Positions 50,360 through 59,030 of a DNA stretch of 64,000 nt are shown here, in pieces. Made by a program: the position numbers and the translations under genes. The notes beneath the pieces were generated by a model. That model ran no database searches. It worked only from the letters and a program-made list of their open reading frames with translations, and was not told the DNA's origin. The stretch lies in contig CAZFYG010000004.1 of NCBI GenBank assembly GCA_964523375.1, forward strand, positions 1 to 64,000, read 5' to 3'. This stretch comes from CAJQGY01 sp964523375 (GTDB lineage Bacteria; Pseudomonadota; Gammaproteobacteria; Magnimaribacterales; D2472). Numbering within the stretch: position 1 is the first letter of the stretch; the number at the start of each line of letters is the position of its first letter.

Positions 50360-51564
50360 ATTGAATAGTCACTGTGTGCAATTTGCACTGCTGAGATAAA
50401 AATATCCATTGCTAACTTTAAGTCAGCCTCGTTTACAAATGTTGGTGCGATTCTAATGGTGTTATTGAGAGGATCTTTGCCATATGGAAATGTTGCTCCA
50501 GCAGGTGTTATCAAAACTCCAGCATCTTTGCATAATTCAACAACCCTGGTGGCAATTGGTTTTTTGGTTACGTAGGTAATGAAATACCCTCCAGTAGGTT
50601 TCGAGTAAGTTCCATAATCAGATGGAATCGATTCAAGTATACTGTAAACAGTCTCAAACTTTGGTCTCACAAGGTCTGCATGTTTTTTCATATGCTCAAT
50701 AATTGCATCTTTATCTTTAAAGAATTCTATATGCTTTTGTTGATTTATCTTATCCGGGCAGATAACCATGGAAGTTCGTATTCTTTTAATGAGTTCAAGA
50801 TTTTTTTCAGCCGCAGCAAGAAATGAAAGCCCCCCTCCTCCAAATGTCACTTTTGAAAATGATGTAACGCATACTGCCTGATGAAGGGCATTCGATTTAT
50901 CTGCTAGCTCCCATATTGAGGATTGCTTGCTTGTTGGAAGAAAATCATGAACCAAATAAGCATTATCAAATAAAACAATAAAATCATCTGAGTAATCAGT
51001 TGTTGCCTCGAATATATCTAAAATATTTTGATCAGAGTAAACCTCACCAGATGGATTTGAGTGCCTTGGCACACATATCATTCCAACTATATTTTTTTCT
51101 TGATTTAGAACTTTTCTGAGACTCTTAATATCAACGCCTTGCTCTGATAAAGGCACTGATATCATCTCTAACCCAAGGTCTTCAAACATTCTAAAGTGTC
51201 TATCAAAACCAGGAACAGGGCATATAAATTTTGGCTTATCTAGGTCTTTCCAAGCAATATTTTTACCAAATAAGTAATGCGATAAAAGAAATTGATATGA
51301 CAGCAGAAGGCTTGATTGTTCACCTGTAATAATATTTTCCACTGGAGCATCTAACAGGTCAGACCCTAGCATTCTTGCCTCTTTAAGACCCAATGGTTCA
51401 CCATAATTCCTAAGATCAACTCCGCCTGAATATGGTGCTATGTTCATAGACAAGAGCTCATTTGAAAGATCTAATTGCTTTGATTCTGGCTTACCTCTGG
51501 TTATGTCAATATTTAAGCCTTTAGCCTTTAGTTTATTAAAATGGTTTAGAATATGATCAGACAT
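50356..51564 (-). CDS. Class I PLP aminotransferase, aspartate-aminotransferase-like (MocR-related form)
   Basis: The 402-residue protein begins with DITRGKPESKQLDLS, a motif of the bacterial Ic-type aspartate aminotransferases (PF12897-like), and carries the PLP-lysine segment TSFSKVTFGGGGLSF, CVPRHSNPSGEVY, FDNAYLVHDF and NTIRIAPTF at the C-terminus. Most members transaminate aspartate; substrate preference cannot be read off by eye. It has no MocR-type DNA-binding domain. It is divergent from rmuC. Confidence 0.87.
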   Translation of the reverse strand: MSDHILNHFNKLKAKGLNIDITRGKPESKQLDLSNELLSMNIAPYSGGVDLRNYGEPLGLKEARMLGSDLLDAPVENIITGEQSSLLLSYQFLLSHYLFGKNIAWKDLDKPKFICPVPGFDRHFRMFEDLGLEMISVPLSEQGVDIKSLRKVLNQEKNIVGMICVPRHSNPSGEVYSDQNILDIFEATTDYSDDFIVLFDNAYLVHDFLPTSKQSSIWELADKSNALHQAVCVTSFSKVTFGGGGLSFLAAAEKNLELIKRIRTSMVICPDKINQQKHIEFFKDKDAIIEHMKKHADLVRPKFETVYSILESIPSDYGTYSKPTGGYFITYVTKKPIATRVVELCKDAGVLITPAGATFPYGKDPLNNTIRIAPTFVNEADLKLAMDIFISAVQIAHSDYSI

Positions 51565-51601
51565 AATATGTATAAGTTTTTGGTAAATTAATTAAGTAAG
51601 A

Positions 51602-52687
51602 ATGTTTCAAGATAATCTAGCTCTTTACATGACAATAATTGCAGTTGCCATAATTATAATTGCTATTTTTTCTTTTATGTCTAAAAGAAGGAATAAATTT
51701 ATTGAATTAAGTTTGACTAACCTTGCTAATAAGGTTTTAAAGGAAAATGCAGAAACCTTAAATAAAAGTAATTTTGAGAGATTGCAAGAGACACTTGCTC
51801 CATTTAAAGAACAAATTAGCCAATTAAATAATCAAATTATCGAACTTAAAACAGAGCAAGCAAAAGCAAAAGAAAATTTCTCTCTTCAAGTTGAGAAAGT
51901 GGTTGAGCAAACAACAAAGATAAGTGTGGATGCTGATAACTTAACTAATGCGTTAAGGTCAGATTCAAAAGCGCAAGGCCAGTGGGGAGAAATGGTTCTA
52001 GAGCGGACCTTAGAAGAGTCAGGCCTTCGAAAAGGAATTGATTATGAACTACAAAAGTCTTTTAAGGGAAAAGATGGCAAGAACTATATGCCTGATGCTG
52101 TCATCTATCTTCCTGATAATAGAAACATAATTATTGATTCAAAGGTCTCGCTTACAGCATACACAAAATATATTGACGCTACAGATGTAGACGAAGAAGA
52201 AAAAGCATTAAAAGAGCACGTAAAGTCTATAAAGGCACATATGAATGGTCTTGTGGAGAAAAGTTATGCAACGCTTGAAGGCTTAAATGCCCCTGATTAT
52301 GTTTTAATATTTGTTCCGCTAGAGTCTGCGCTGTCATCAGCCTTAAAAGCTGATTGGGATATCCAAAGATTGGCAATGCAAAACCAAATGGGCTTTGTTA
52401 CGCCTATAAATTTAATATCTATTTTGAGAATGGCTGAAAGTCTTTGGAAGCTAGATTCTCAAAACAAAAATGCTCAGGATATAGCAAAAAGAGCTGGGCT
52501 AATGATTGATAAATTTAACGGTCTTAAGACAGACATTAAGGATTTAAAAAGACATTTAAATCAATCATTTTCTGCTCTAGAAGGCGCTGAAAATAAATTA
52601 CTAGAAGGAAATGGCAATCTCTTCGATCAAGCTAAAAAGCTTGAAGAGCTTGGTGCAAAGGCCAAGAAGAAACTATCTGAAGATTAA
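51602..52687 (+). CDS. rmuC: DNA recombination protein RmuC
   Basis: The 361-residue protein has an N-terminal membrane helix (about 7-26), a coiled coil (residues about 40-110 with LNNQIIELKTEQAKAKEN) and the RmuC nuclease-like domain: QGQWGEMVLERTLEESGL, PDAVIYLPDNRNIIIDSKVSLTAY (in part), and MGFVTPINLISILRMAESLW (in part). RmuC limits inversions between repeats, possibly as a nuclease. The 3' end overlaps the iron permease gene by four bases. Confidence 0.92.
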   Translation: MFQDNLALYMTIIAVAIIIIAIFSFMSKRRNKFIELSLTNLANKVLKENAETLNKSNFERLQETLAPFKEQISQLNNQIIELKTEQAKAKENFSLQVEKVVEQTTKISVDADNLTNALRSDSKAQGQWGEMVLERTLEESGLRKGIDYELQKSFKGKDGKNYMPDAVIYLPDNRNIIIDSKVSLTAYTKYIDATDVDEEEKALKEHVKSIKAHMNGLVEKSYATLEGLNAPDYVLIFVPLESALSSALKADWDIQRLAMQNQMGFVTPINLISILRMAESLWKLDSQNKNAQDIAKRAGLMIDKFNGLKTDIKDLKRHLNQSFSALEGAENKLLEGNGNLFDQAKKLEELGAKAKKKLSED

Positions 52688-53571
52688 TAATAAAAGCCTC
52701 TCCACATCCTGATACCCAAGAAAAGCGAAAGCACCCATAGCAGAACTTCTGGTAAGTTTGGGTTGCTGTTGTAACCAAAAAACCCCTTTAGAAAAACACC
52801 AATACCGCCTTTGTCGTGAAGTAAGTGGGTATAACGGTTTTTATTTTCATCGTAGGTATACATAAAAGATAGGTCTTTATCAGACAGGCTCTCTTTAGGC
52901 TCTAGAATATTCCATGGTCTAAATATTTCTTTTGAATCAAAATCTTCAATAATTTCAGACTTTACGATGTATTCTTCAACTTCATGGGTTCCATAGGCAA
53001 CCATTCCTGAGGCAAGAAAGACTAGTAACAAAGTTGAGTATTTAAAAATACTCCTAATGTCAACTTTCCGACCCTGTCTAACGATCAAGTAGCCTATAAG
53101 AATTGCAAGAAATGCTCCCATGAAAAAACCAAGATATGAGAAAGAGCCAGTTATAGAAAGGCTAGAAATTAAAAAAACTGCTGTTTCAAAACCCTCTCTA
53201 AGAATTGCAAAGAACACTACGAAGAATACTCCCCATGAGGATAATTTAATTGCTTCAAGGGTGCTTGTTTCAAGTTCGTTTTTATTTGAAACATTTTTTG
53301 AAAGCCAAAAAATTACATACCAAATTAAGATTGCTGTAATGTATAAGAATATCCCTTCGAAAAGAGCTTTTGTTGAATCATTGCCAAGAGAGTTTTTGGC
53401 AAGTATCACAAAATATCCCACCATTATACTTGCGGCTACTGCTGCACCTACACCCAACCATAGCTTTGTAAAGTGTGATTTAAGGTTTGATTTTTCAAGC
53501 AATAAGTAAACAATACCAACAACTAAAGAGGCCTCTAAAACTTCTCTAAAGACAATGATAAATTCGCTCAT
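52684..53571 (-). CDS. FTR1 family iron permease
   Basis: The 295-residue protein has about seven transmembrane segments and the two REXXE iron-binding motifs of FTR1-type permeases: FREVLEASLVVGI near residue 8 and LREGFETAVFL near 120. It probably imports ferric or ferrous iron. It carries a periplasmic loop (about 205-265) ahead of the last membrane helix. A Fur-like palindrome sits 32-52 bases upstream of its start. EfeU of E. coli is a related protein. Confidence 0.9.
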   Translation of the reverse strand: MSEFIIVFREVLEASLVVGIVYLLLEKSNLKSHFTKLWLGVGAAVAASIMVGYFVILAKNSLGNDSTKALFEGIFLYITAILIWYVIFWLSKNVSNKNELETSTLEAIKLSSWGVFFVVFFAILREGFETAVFLISSLSITGSFSYLGFFMGAFLAILIGYLIVRQGRKVDIRSIFKYSTLLLVFLASGMVAYGTHEVEEYIVKSEIIEDFDSKEIFRPWNILEPKESLSDKDLSFMYTYDENKNRYTHLLHDKGGIGVFLKGFFGYNSNPNLPEVLLWVLSLFLGIRMWRGFYY

Positions 53572-53602
53572 ATTTTATTAATTAAGTTAGTGTATTTATA
53601 AA

Positions 53603-53623
53603 TGTAAATGAATCTCATTTACA
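53603..53623 (-). promoter_or_regulatory. Fur-like box upstream of the iron permease
   Basis: A perfect inverted repeat, TGTAAATGA-N3-TCATTTACA, includes the core AATGA-N3-TCATT that the E. coli Fur consensus (AATGATAATCATT) has. It matches the 19-base consensus at 12 of 19 positions. It lies 32-52 bases upstream of the FTR1 start codon and just before dadA on the other side. Confidence 0.7.
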
Positions 53624-53711
53624 AATCAATAAACGATTAAAATATTTATATATGTTAATCAAATTTTGAGTTTGAAAAAAATTTAGCATGTCTCTATGTC
53701 ATAATATATTT

Positions 53712-54953
53712 ATGAAAAAGATTGCAGTTATCGGAGCAGGTATAGCGGGAACAACCACCGCATATGCTCTAGTCAAAAGAGGTTTTAATGTCACAGTGAT
53801 TGATTCGAGGCGTTACCCTGCGATGGCAACAAGCTATGCAAATGGAGGCCAACTAAGTGCAAGTAATGCCGAAACTTGGAATACTCCAAAAAATATTATC
53901 AGCGGAATTAAATGGATGTTTAAAGCAGATGCACCTCTGCTTTTCAACCCATCGCCAAATATTCAAAAATATAAATGGATGATTGGGTTTCTAGCCGAAA
54001 CCCTACGAGGAACACATAAAGATAACACTCTGCATACTATTGAAATTGCAAAGAGAGCTAGAGAGATTTACTTTCAAATTGCAGATGAGGAAGGGATAGA
54101 ATTTGACCTATTGAAAAAAGGAATATTAAGATTTTATGACTCTAAAAAAGAATTCAATGACGATATTGCAAAAAAGAGCTGGATAGAACAACCTGGCATG
54201 GAGTGGGAGGTTCTTAATTCTAGTGAAGTAGAAAATCTTGAGCCCGCTTTAAAGACTGCAAATAAAAAAAATAAAATTGTTGGTGGTATTTATACAAAGT
54301 CAGATGCAAGTGGAGATATCCATAAATTTTGTATTAATCTTGAGAAAGTATTAATAGAGAAATATGGGATTACCTCTTTAACTGATACAGACGTAACTCA
54401 TGTAACTAAACAAAGAGATAAGATAGTTTTAACCAGTCGAAATGCTAATGTAATTAATAACTATGAATTTGATAATGTTGTGATTTGTGCTGGTGTGAAT
54501 ACTCAGCGGTTTGCAAATATGCTTGGGGATTCAATGAATGTTTATCCTGTAAAAGGCTACAGTGTGACTATTGATCTTAAGGATGAGAGCTCTAAGCTTG
54601 GCGCTCCCATGGTTTCCTTAATTGACCAACCTGTAAAGATTGTTGCTAGTCGCCTTGGTAACAAATTCAGAGTTGCTGGTACTGCAGAACTTGCAGGCAT
54701 TAATACAGATATTAGACAAGATAGAATTAGGCCTTTATTGAAATGGGTAAAAGAGTTTTTTCCTGAAGTTAGTACAGAAACATATACCCCTTGGGCTGGT
54801 CTGAGACCAATGACACCAAATATGATGCCTCTGACTCATGAAAGTAAAATGTCGGGTGTATTTTACCATGCTGGTCATGGACACCTCGGGTGGACGCTAA
54901 GTGCAGCAACTGCTGAAATGGTTGCAGATAAAATAGAAAAAAAGATTAAGTAA
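53712..54953 (+). CDS. dadA: D-amino acid dehydrogenase
   Basis: DadA oxidises D-amino acids such as D-alanine to 2-oxo acids, feeding electrons to the respiratory chain. From ATG 53712 the protein has 413 residues: KKIAVIGAGIAGTTTAYAL (FAD-binding), YANGGQLSASNAETWN, TKSDASGDIHKF, VYPVKGYSVTI, WAGLRPMTPN and HAGHGHLGWTLSA near the C-terminus, all typical. A start eight residues upstream (53688) is possible. It is convergent with the HAD phosphatase gene. Confidence 0.93.
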   Translation: MKKIAVIGAGIAGTTTAYALVKRGFNVTVIDSRRYPAMATSYANGGQLSASNAETWNTPKNIISGIKWMFKADAPLLFNPSPNIQKYKWMIGFLAETLRGTHKDNTLHTIEIAKRAREIYFQIADEEGIEFDLLKKGILRFYDSKKEFNDDIAKKSWIEQPGMEWEVLNSSEVENLEPALKTANKKNKIVGGIYTKSDASGDIHKFCINLEKVLIEKYGITSLTDTDVTHVTKQRDKIVLTSRNANVINNYEFDNVVICAGVNTQRFANMLGDSMNVYPVKGYSVTIDLKDESSKLGAPMVSLIDQPVKIVASRLGNKFRVAGTAELAGINTDIRQDRIRPLLKWVKEFFPEVSTETYTPWAGLRPMTPNMMPLTHESKMSGVFYHAGHGHLGWTLSAATAEMVADKIEKKIK

Positions 54954-55602
54954 GATCTATTATCTCCCAGCCTCGTAAAATAGACTCCTTTCTTAAACTA
55001 TCATCTGGGTTTACTGCAATAGGTTTTTCGACTGATTCAAGTAATGGAAGATCATTGATTGAATCTGAATAAAAAGTTGTTTCACGAAAATCTAGCTTCC
55101 CATTATCTTGCATCCAAGATACAACCTTTTTTAATTTACCATCTCCTATAGCCGGATCCCCAAGTATTTTTCCTGTAATACTGCCATTTTTAATTTCTGG
55201 ATCTGTTCCAATAATATTTTTAAAATCTAACCTAGCACCAATTCTATTTACAAGAATTGTATTAGTTGCTGAGGCAAGAAGTAGAGTATCCCCAGCTTCA
55301 TAGTGCTCATGAAGAACTCTAAGTATATAAACATTAACCATAGGCTCTATAATTTCTTTCATGAATATATCCAAAAGCTTTTCCGCCTTTTCTTTACCCA
55401 AAATAATAAATGTACTCAAGGCAAATTCACAGTACTCATGAATATCAAGTTTTCCATTAACATACTGATCATAGAAATAATCATTTTTATTTCTATAAAA
55501 ATCCCTGTCAACATGGTTATTATTTATTAAGAATTCTATCCATGAGTAATCCGAATCTCCTTTAAGGATGGTATTATCAAGATCAAATATTGTTAATTTC
55601 AT
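54946..55602 (-). CDS. HAD-IB family phosphatase
   Basis: The 218-residue protein has the three HAD motifs: IFDLDNTIL with the nucleophile Asp (residue about 6), LLLASATN, and the late Lys/acid region with YSDSINDLPLLE. It belongs to the SerB-like IB subfamily, which includes phosphatases acting on small phospho-metabolites. It is divergent from rppH with 11 bases between the genes. The substrate is unknown; phosphoserine is not demonstrated. Confidence 0.85.
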   Translation of the reverse strand: MKLTIFDLDNTILKGDSDYSWIEFLINNNHVDRDFYRNKNDYFYDQYVNGKLDIHEYCEFALSTFIILGKEKAEKLLDIFMKEIIEPMVNVYILRVLHEHYEAGDTLLLASATNTILVNRIGARLDFKNIIGTDPEIKNGSITGKILGDPAIGDGKLKKVVSWMQDNGKLDFRETTFYSDSINDLPLLESVEKPIAVNPDDSLRKESILRGWEIIDLT

Positions 55603-55613
55603 ATAAAAATTAA

Positions 55614-56105
55614 ATGAGTGAAGAAAGTAATTATAGATTAAATGTAGGCCTAATTATTGTAAATAATTATGGCAAAGTTCTAATCTGTAAAAGAAAAAAT
55701 TCTAATCAATGGCAATTTCCACAAGGTGGAATAGATAAAGGCGAATCGCCAATAGAGGCTGCAAAAAGAGAAATTTTTGAAGAGGTTGGAATCAAGTCAT
55801 CTCAAATCAGAGTTTTAGGGAAAATCAAAGATTGGGTTAAGTACGAAATACCGAAAAAGCTTGCAAAGAAAAACTTTAAAAAGAAAGGCATAGTAGGACA
55901 AAAACAAAAATGGTTCATATTCAAAATAAAATCTAAAGCCTGTATTAGCTTTATAAATGACCCTGATAATGAGTTTGATGACTTTGCATGGGTTTCATAT
56001 TGGCACCCTATCGCATTAATTGTATCTTTTAAGAAAGACGTTTATAGAAGTGTTTTAGCTGAGCTATTACCAATTTATTTTAATGAGTTTTTGGATGTTA
56101 GTTGA
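55614..56105 (+). CDS. rppH: RNA pyrophosphohydrolase
   Basis: RppH removes pyrophosphate from RNA 5' ends and thereby starts RNase E-dependent decay. The 163-residue NUDIX protein has NVGLIIVNNYGKVL, WQFPQGGIDKGESP and the NUDIX box GGIDKGESPIEAAKREIFEE followed by VGI. Its C-terminus is overlapped by the TauE/SafE-like gene for 23 bases (start at 56083) or 11 bases (start at 56095). It is in the conserved rppH-lgt-thyA neighbourhood. Confidence 0.93.
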   Translation: MSEESNYRLNVGLIIVNNYGKVLICKRKNSNQWQFPQGGIDKGESPIEAAKREIFEEVGIKSSQIRVLGKIKDWVKYEIPKKLAKKNFKKKGIVGQKQKWFIFKIKSKACISFINDPDNEFDDFAWVSYWHPIALIVSFKKDVYRSVLAELLPIYFNEFLDVS

Positions 56106-56892
56106 GCTTCTAGCATACCTTCTGGTAGGCTCATTTGCAGGTATTCTTGCTGGAATGTTCGGAGTTGGAGGCGGAATTATTATTGTTCCGGTCTTGGTAT
56201 TTGTTTTTTCTATTTTAGGATTTGAGGATTCATATTTAGTGCATATCGCTATTGGGACATCTTTAGCTACAATTTTTTTTACTGGTATCTCTTCTGCAAG
56301 GTCTCATTATCTAAAGGGCTCTGTTGATGCAAAAGCATTACTACCTGTTGCTATTGGAATTTCATTTGGAGCTATTCTTGGAGCATTGATTGCAAGCTCA
56401 CTAAATGGGGACATGTTAAGAAAAATAATAGGTATTTTTGCTTTTCTTATTGCCACTCAAATGATATTTAATCAAAACAAAAATGTAAAAAAAAGCACTA
56501 ACAAAATGGTCTCAATCATTGCTGGTATCGGAATTGGCTCAGCCTCTTCTGTGCTTGGCATAGGAGGAGGAAGCTTTACTGTCCCCTTTTTTAAATATAA
56601 TGGCATTGACATGAAAACATCGATTGGGACAGCCGCAGCATGTGGAATTCCAATCGCTTTCTTTGGTTCATTATCCTTCATTGCAATTGGCTTAAATGAA
56701 GAAAACTTGCCATCTTTAGCTCTAGGCTTTATTTATATCCCTGCAATGACTTTGATCTCATTGGCTAGTGTTTTTACAGCATCAATTGGGGCTAGTATGG
56801 CACATGCGATATCGGATAAAATATTAACAATACTCTTCTCAACACTTATGATCTTGATATCAACTTACATGTTCTTTGGTGCCGCTTCATGA
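56083..56892 (+). CDS. TauE/SafE family membrane permease
   Basis: The 269-residue membrane protein has about eight hydrophobic segments and a two-fold repeat with GMFGVGGGIIIVPVLVF and LGIGGGSFTVPFFKYN, the signature of the TauE/SafE (UPF0721) family of putative anion or sulfite exporters. The start is either ATG 56083 or, more likely given its hydrophobic beginning, ATG 56095. Here it takes the place between rppH and lgt that ptsP occupies in E. coli. Substrate unknown. Confidence 0.85.
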   Translation: MSFWMLVELLAYLLVGSFAGILAGMFGVGGGIIIVPVLVFVFSILGFEDSYLVHIAIGTSLATIFFTGISSARSHYLKGSVDAKALLPVAIGISFGAILGALIASSLNGDMLRKIIGIFAFLIATQMIFNQNKNVKKSTNKMVSIIAGIGIGSASSVLGIGGGSFTVPFFKYNGIDMKTSIGTAAACGIPIAFFGSLSFIAIGLNEENLPSLALGFIYIPAMTLISLASVFTASIGASMAHAISDKILTILFSTLMILISTYMFFGAAS

Positions 56893-57683
56893 TTGTTGAG
56901 TTATCTGATTTTTTCAATAACCCAAGTATTGTTGAAATAGGCCCAATTAAAGTTCAATACTATGCTGTGACATGGTTAATGTCAGCGATCTTTATTTACT
57001 TGTATTTAAGAAATCATGAGATTATTAAAAATTTTGGCTTTTCGTTCGACAAAACAAGTGATCTTGTTTTTACATATGGCCTATTCTTTGGTGCATTTGC
57101 TGGAGGAAGAGTAGGATATATGCTTTTTTATGGCACTGATCAGCTGTTAGCAAATCCACTCTCTTTATTTTATGTTTGGCAGGGAGGGCTTAGCTTTCAT
57201 GGTGGCTTATTGGGAGTAGCGCTAAGTTTTTATATTTTTTCAATCAAGAACAATATAAGTTTTTTAAAACTGTGTGATGCTTTAACTCTATCAATGCCAA
57301 TTGGGCTGGGGCTAGTGAGAATCGGGAATTTTCTTAACGGAGAGCTTTATGGAAGAGCAACAGATGGAAGCTGGGGTTTCATTTTCCCCACTGACTATCT
57401 TGGCATTCCAAGGCATCCCTCTCAATTATATGAAAGTTTGGGTGAAGGAATAATTCTGTTTATTCTACTAAATCTCATTTATAAGAAAACAACAAGAAAA
57501 GGCATTGTATGTTCATCTTTTCTTATACTTTATGGAACAATAAGATTTATAATTGAAAATTATAGACAACCAGATTCACATATTGGATTTCTTGCTTTTG
57601 ATATGAGCATGGGGCAAATACTTTGCATACCAATGATTTTTACTGGGCTATTAATACTTAATCACTCAAGGAAGAATGCATGA
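56889..57683 (+). CDS. lgt: Prolipoprotein diacylglyceryl transferase
   Basis: Lgt adds diacylglycerol to the lipobox Cys of prolipoproteins, the first step of lipoprotein maturation. The 264-residue membrane protein has YAVTWLMSAIFIYL, the catalytic GGRVGYMLFY, LSFHGGLLGVAL with the conserved His, and the signature RIGNFLNGELYGR. It overlaps the permease gene (ATGA at 56889) and thyA (57680-57683) by four bases each. Confidence 0.95.
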   Translation: MIVELSDFFNNPSIVEIGPIKVQYYAVTWLMSAIFIYLYLRNHEIIKNFGFSFDKTSDLVFTYGLFFGAFAGGRVGYMLFYGTDQLLANPLSLFYVWQGGLSFHGGLLGVALSFYIFSIKNNISFLKLCDALTLSMPIGLGLVRIGNFLNGELYGRATDGSWGFIFPTDYLGIPRHPSQLYESLGEGIILFILLNLIYKKTTRKGIVCSSFLILYGTIRFIIENYRQPDSHIGFLAFDMSMGQILCIPMIFTGLLILNHSRKNA

Positions 57684-58543
57684 AAGCATATTTAGATCTT
57701 TTAGAGCTCATTTTAGAAAATGGTGAAACTAAAGATGACAGAACAAATACAGGAACAATTTCCTCATTTGGCCATCAGCTTGCTTTTGATTTAAAAGATG
57801 GTTTTCCTGCAGTAACAACTAAATCTCTTGCCTGGAAGGGGGTAGTCTCAGAGTTATTGTGGTTTTTAGAAGGCTCAAGTGATGAAAGAAGGCTTGCTGA
57901 AATAAGATATGGCAAGCCAAGAAATGAATTAAAAGATTTATCAAAATACTCAACTATATGGACTGATAACGCAGATAATCAAGGCAAGGCCTTGGGCTAT
58001 ATAAATACTGAAACTATCAAAGAGCTTGGGCCTGTCTATGGATCACAATGGAGGGATTGGTCTGGCATAGATCAAGTAAAAAAACTAATTATCGATCTTC
58101 AAGACAACCCAGACAGTAGAAGACATATTTTATCTGCATGGAATGTAAGTGAGATTGACAAGATGGCCCTGCCGCCATGCCATGTTATGTCTCAGTATTA
58201 TGTTAATAATGGAGTAATAAGCTGTCATATGTATCAAAGAAGCGCTGATATGTTTCTTGGGGTCCCTTTCAATATAGCTAGTTATGCACTGTTACTTTCG
58301 ATCTTAGCAAATATATTAAACCTAAAACCAGGCAGGTTTATTCACTCTTTTGGTGACGCTCATATATATAATAATTCTATAGATCAAGTTAAAGAACAAT
58401 TACAAAGAGATCCAAAACCATTACCAAAATTAAGAATGCCTGCTCTGAACTCGCTTGATGATATAAAGAAATATTCTATTGAAGATTTTGTTCTTGATGG
58501 CTATGAACATCACCCACCAATAAAAGCAAAAATGGCCATTTAA
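57680..58543 (+). CDS. thyA: Thymidylate synthase
   Basis: ThyA methylates dUMP with methylene-tetrahydrofolate, releasing dihydrofolate. The 287-residue protein has the N-terminal DDRTNTGTISSFGHQL, the phosphate-binding SRRHILSAWN, the catalytic-Cys segment ALPPCHVMSQYYVNNGVISCHMYQRSADMFLG (in part) and PFNIASYALL, HSFGDAHIY. It starts with ATG in the lgt stop. folA, which recycles the dihydrofolate, follows by one base. Confidence 0.97.
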   Translation: MKAYLDLLELILENGETKDDRTNTGTISSFGHQLAFDLKDGFPAVTTKSLAWKGVVSELLWFLEGSSDERRLAEIRYGKPRNELKDLSKYSTIWTDNADNQGKALGYINTETIKELGPVYGSQWRDWSGIDQVKKLIIDLQDNPDSRRHILSAWNVSEIDKMALPPCHVMSQYYVNNGVISCHMYQRSADMFLGVPFNIASYALLLSILANILNLKPGRFIHSFGDAHIYNNSIDQVKEQLQRDPKPLPKLRMPALNSLDDIKKYSIEDFVLDGYEHHPPIKAKMAI

Positions 58544-58544
58544 T

Positions 58545-59030
58545 ATGATAATAAGTCACCTAGTTGCAGTTTCAAATAATAATGTTATTGGAAAGGATAA
58601 TGATCTTCCTTGGAAACTAAAAAAAGATTTGCTGCACTTTAAAAACTATACAGTTGGAAAAACCATATTAATGGGAAGAAAAACCTTTGAATCAATTGGA
58701 AGGCCCTTACCTAACCGTAATAATTTTATAGTATCTACAACATTGCAGGATGTTAATGGTGCTGAGGTGTTTAAGAGCCTTAACTCTGCTATTAAAAATG
58801 TTCCATCCGGAGAAGAAGTGGTGATTATAGGTGGTGGGTATCTTTTCAGAGAATCAATAGACTTTTTTAATAAATTAGTTCTCACTCAAGTTGATTGTGA
58901 GATAGATGGTGATATTTTTTATCCTGAAATTAATTTAAATCAATGGACACTGGAAGAATCTGAAGACTTTAAGAAAGATGAAGATAATGAATTTAACTTT
59001 TCAGTTAAAACATTTACTAAGAATTCTTAA
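58545..59030 (+). CDS. folA: Dihydrofolate reductase
   Basis: FolA reduces dihydrofolate with NADPH. The 161-residue protein has the substrate pocket AVSNNNVIGKDNDLPWKLKKDLLHFKNYT (in part), TILMGRKTFESIGRPLPNR (in part) and VVIIGGGYLFRESI. It is coupled to thyA. The 3' end overlaps the convergent TPR gene by 14 bases. The pteridine reductase-like SDR elsewhere in this window is a possible second folate reductase. Confidence 0.95.
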   Translation: MIISHLVAVSNNNVIGKDNDLPWKLKKDLLHFKNYTVGKTILMGRKTFESIGRPLPNRNNFIVSTTLQDVNGAEVFKSLNSAIKNVPSGEEVVIIGGGYLFRESIDFFNKLVLTQVDCEIDGDIFYPEINLNQWTLEESEDFKKDEDNEFNFSVKTFTKNS

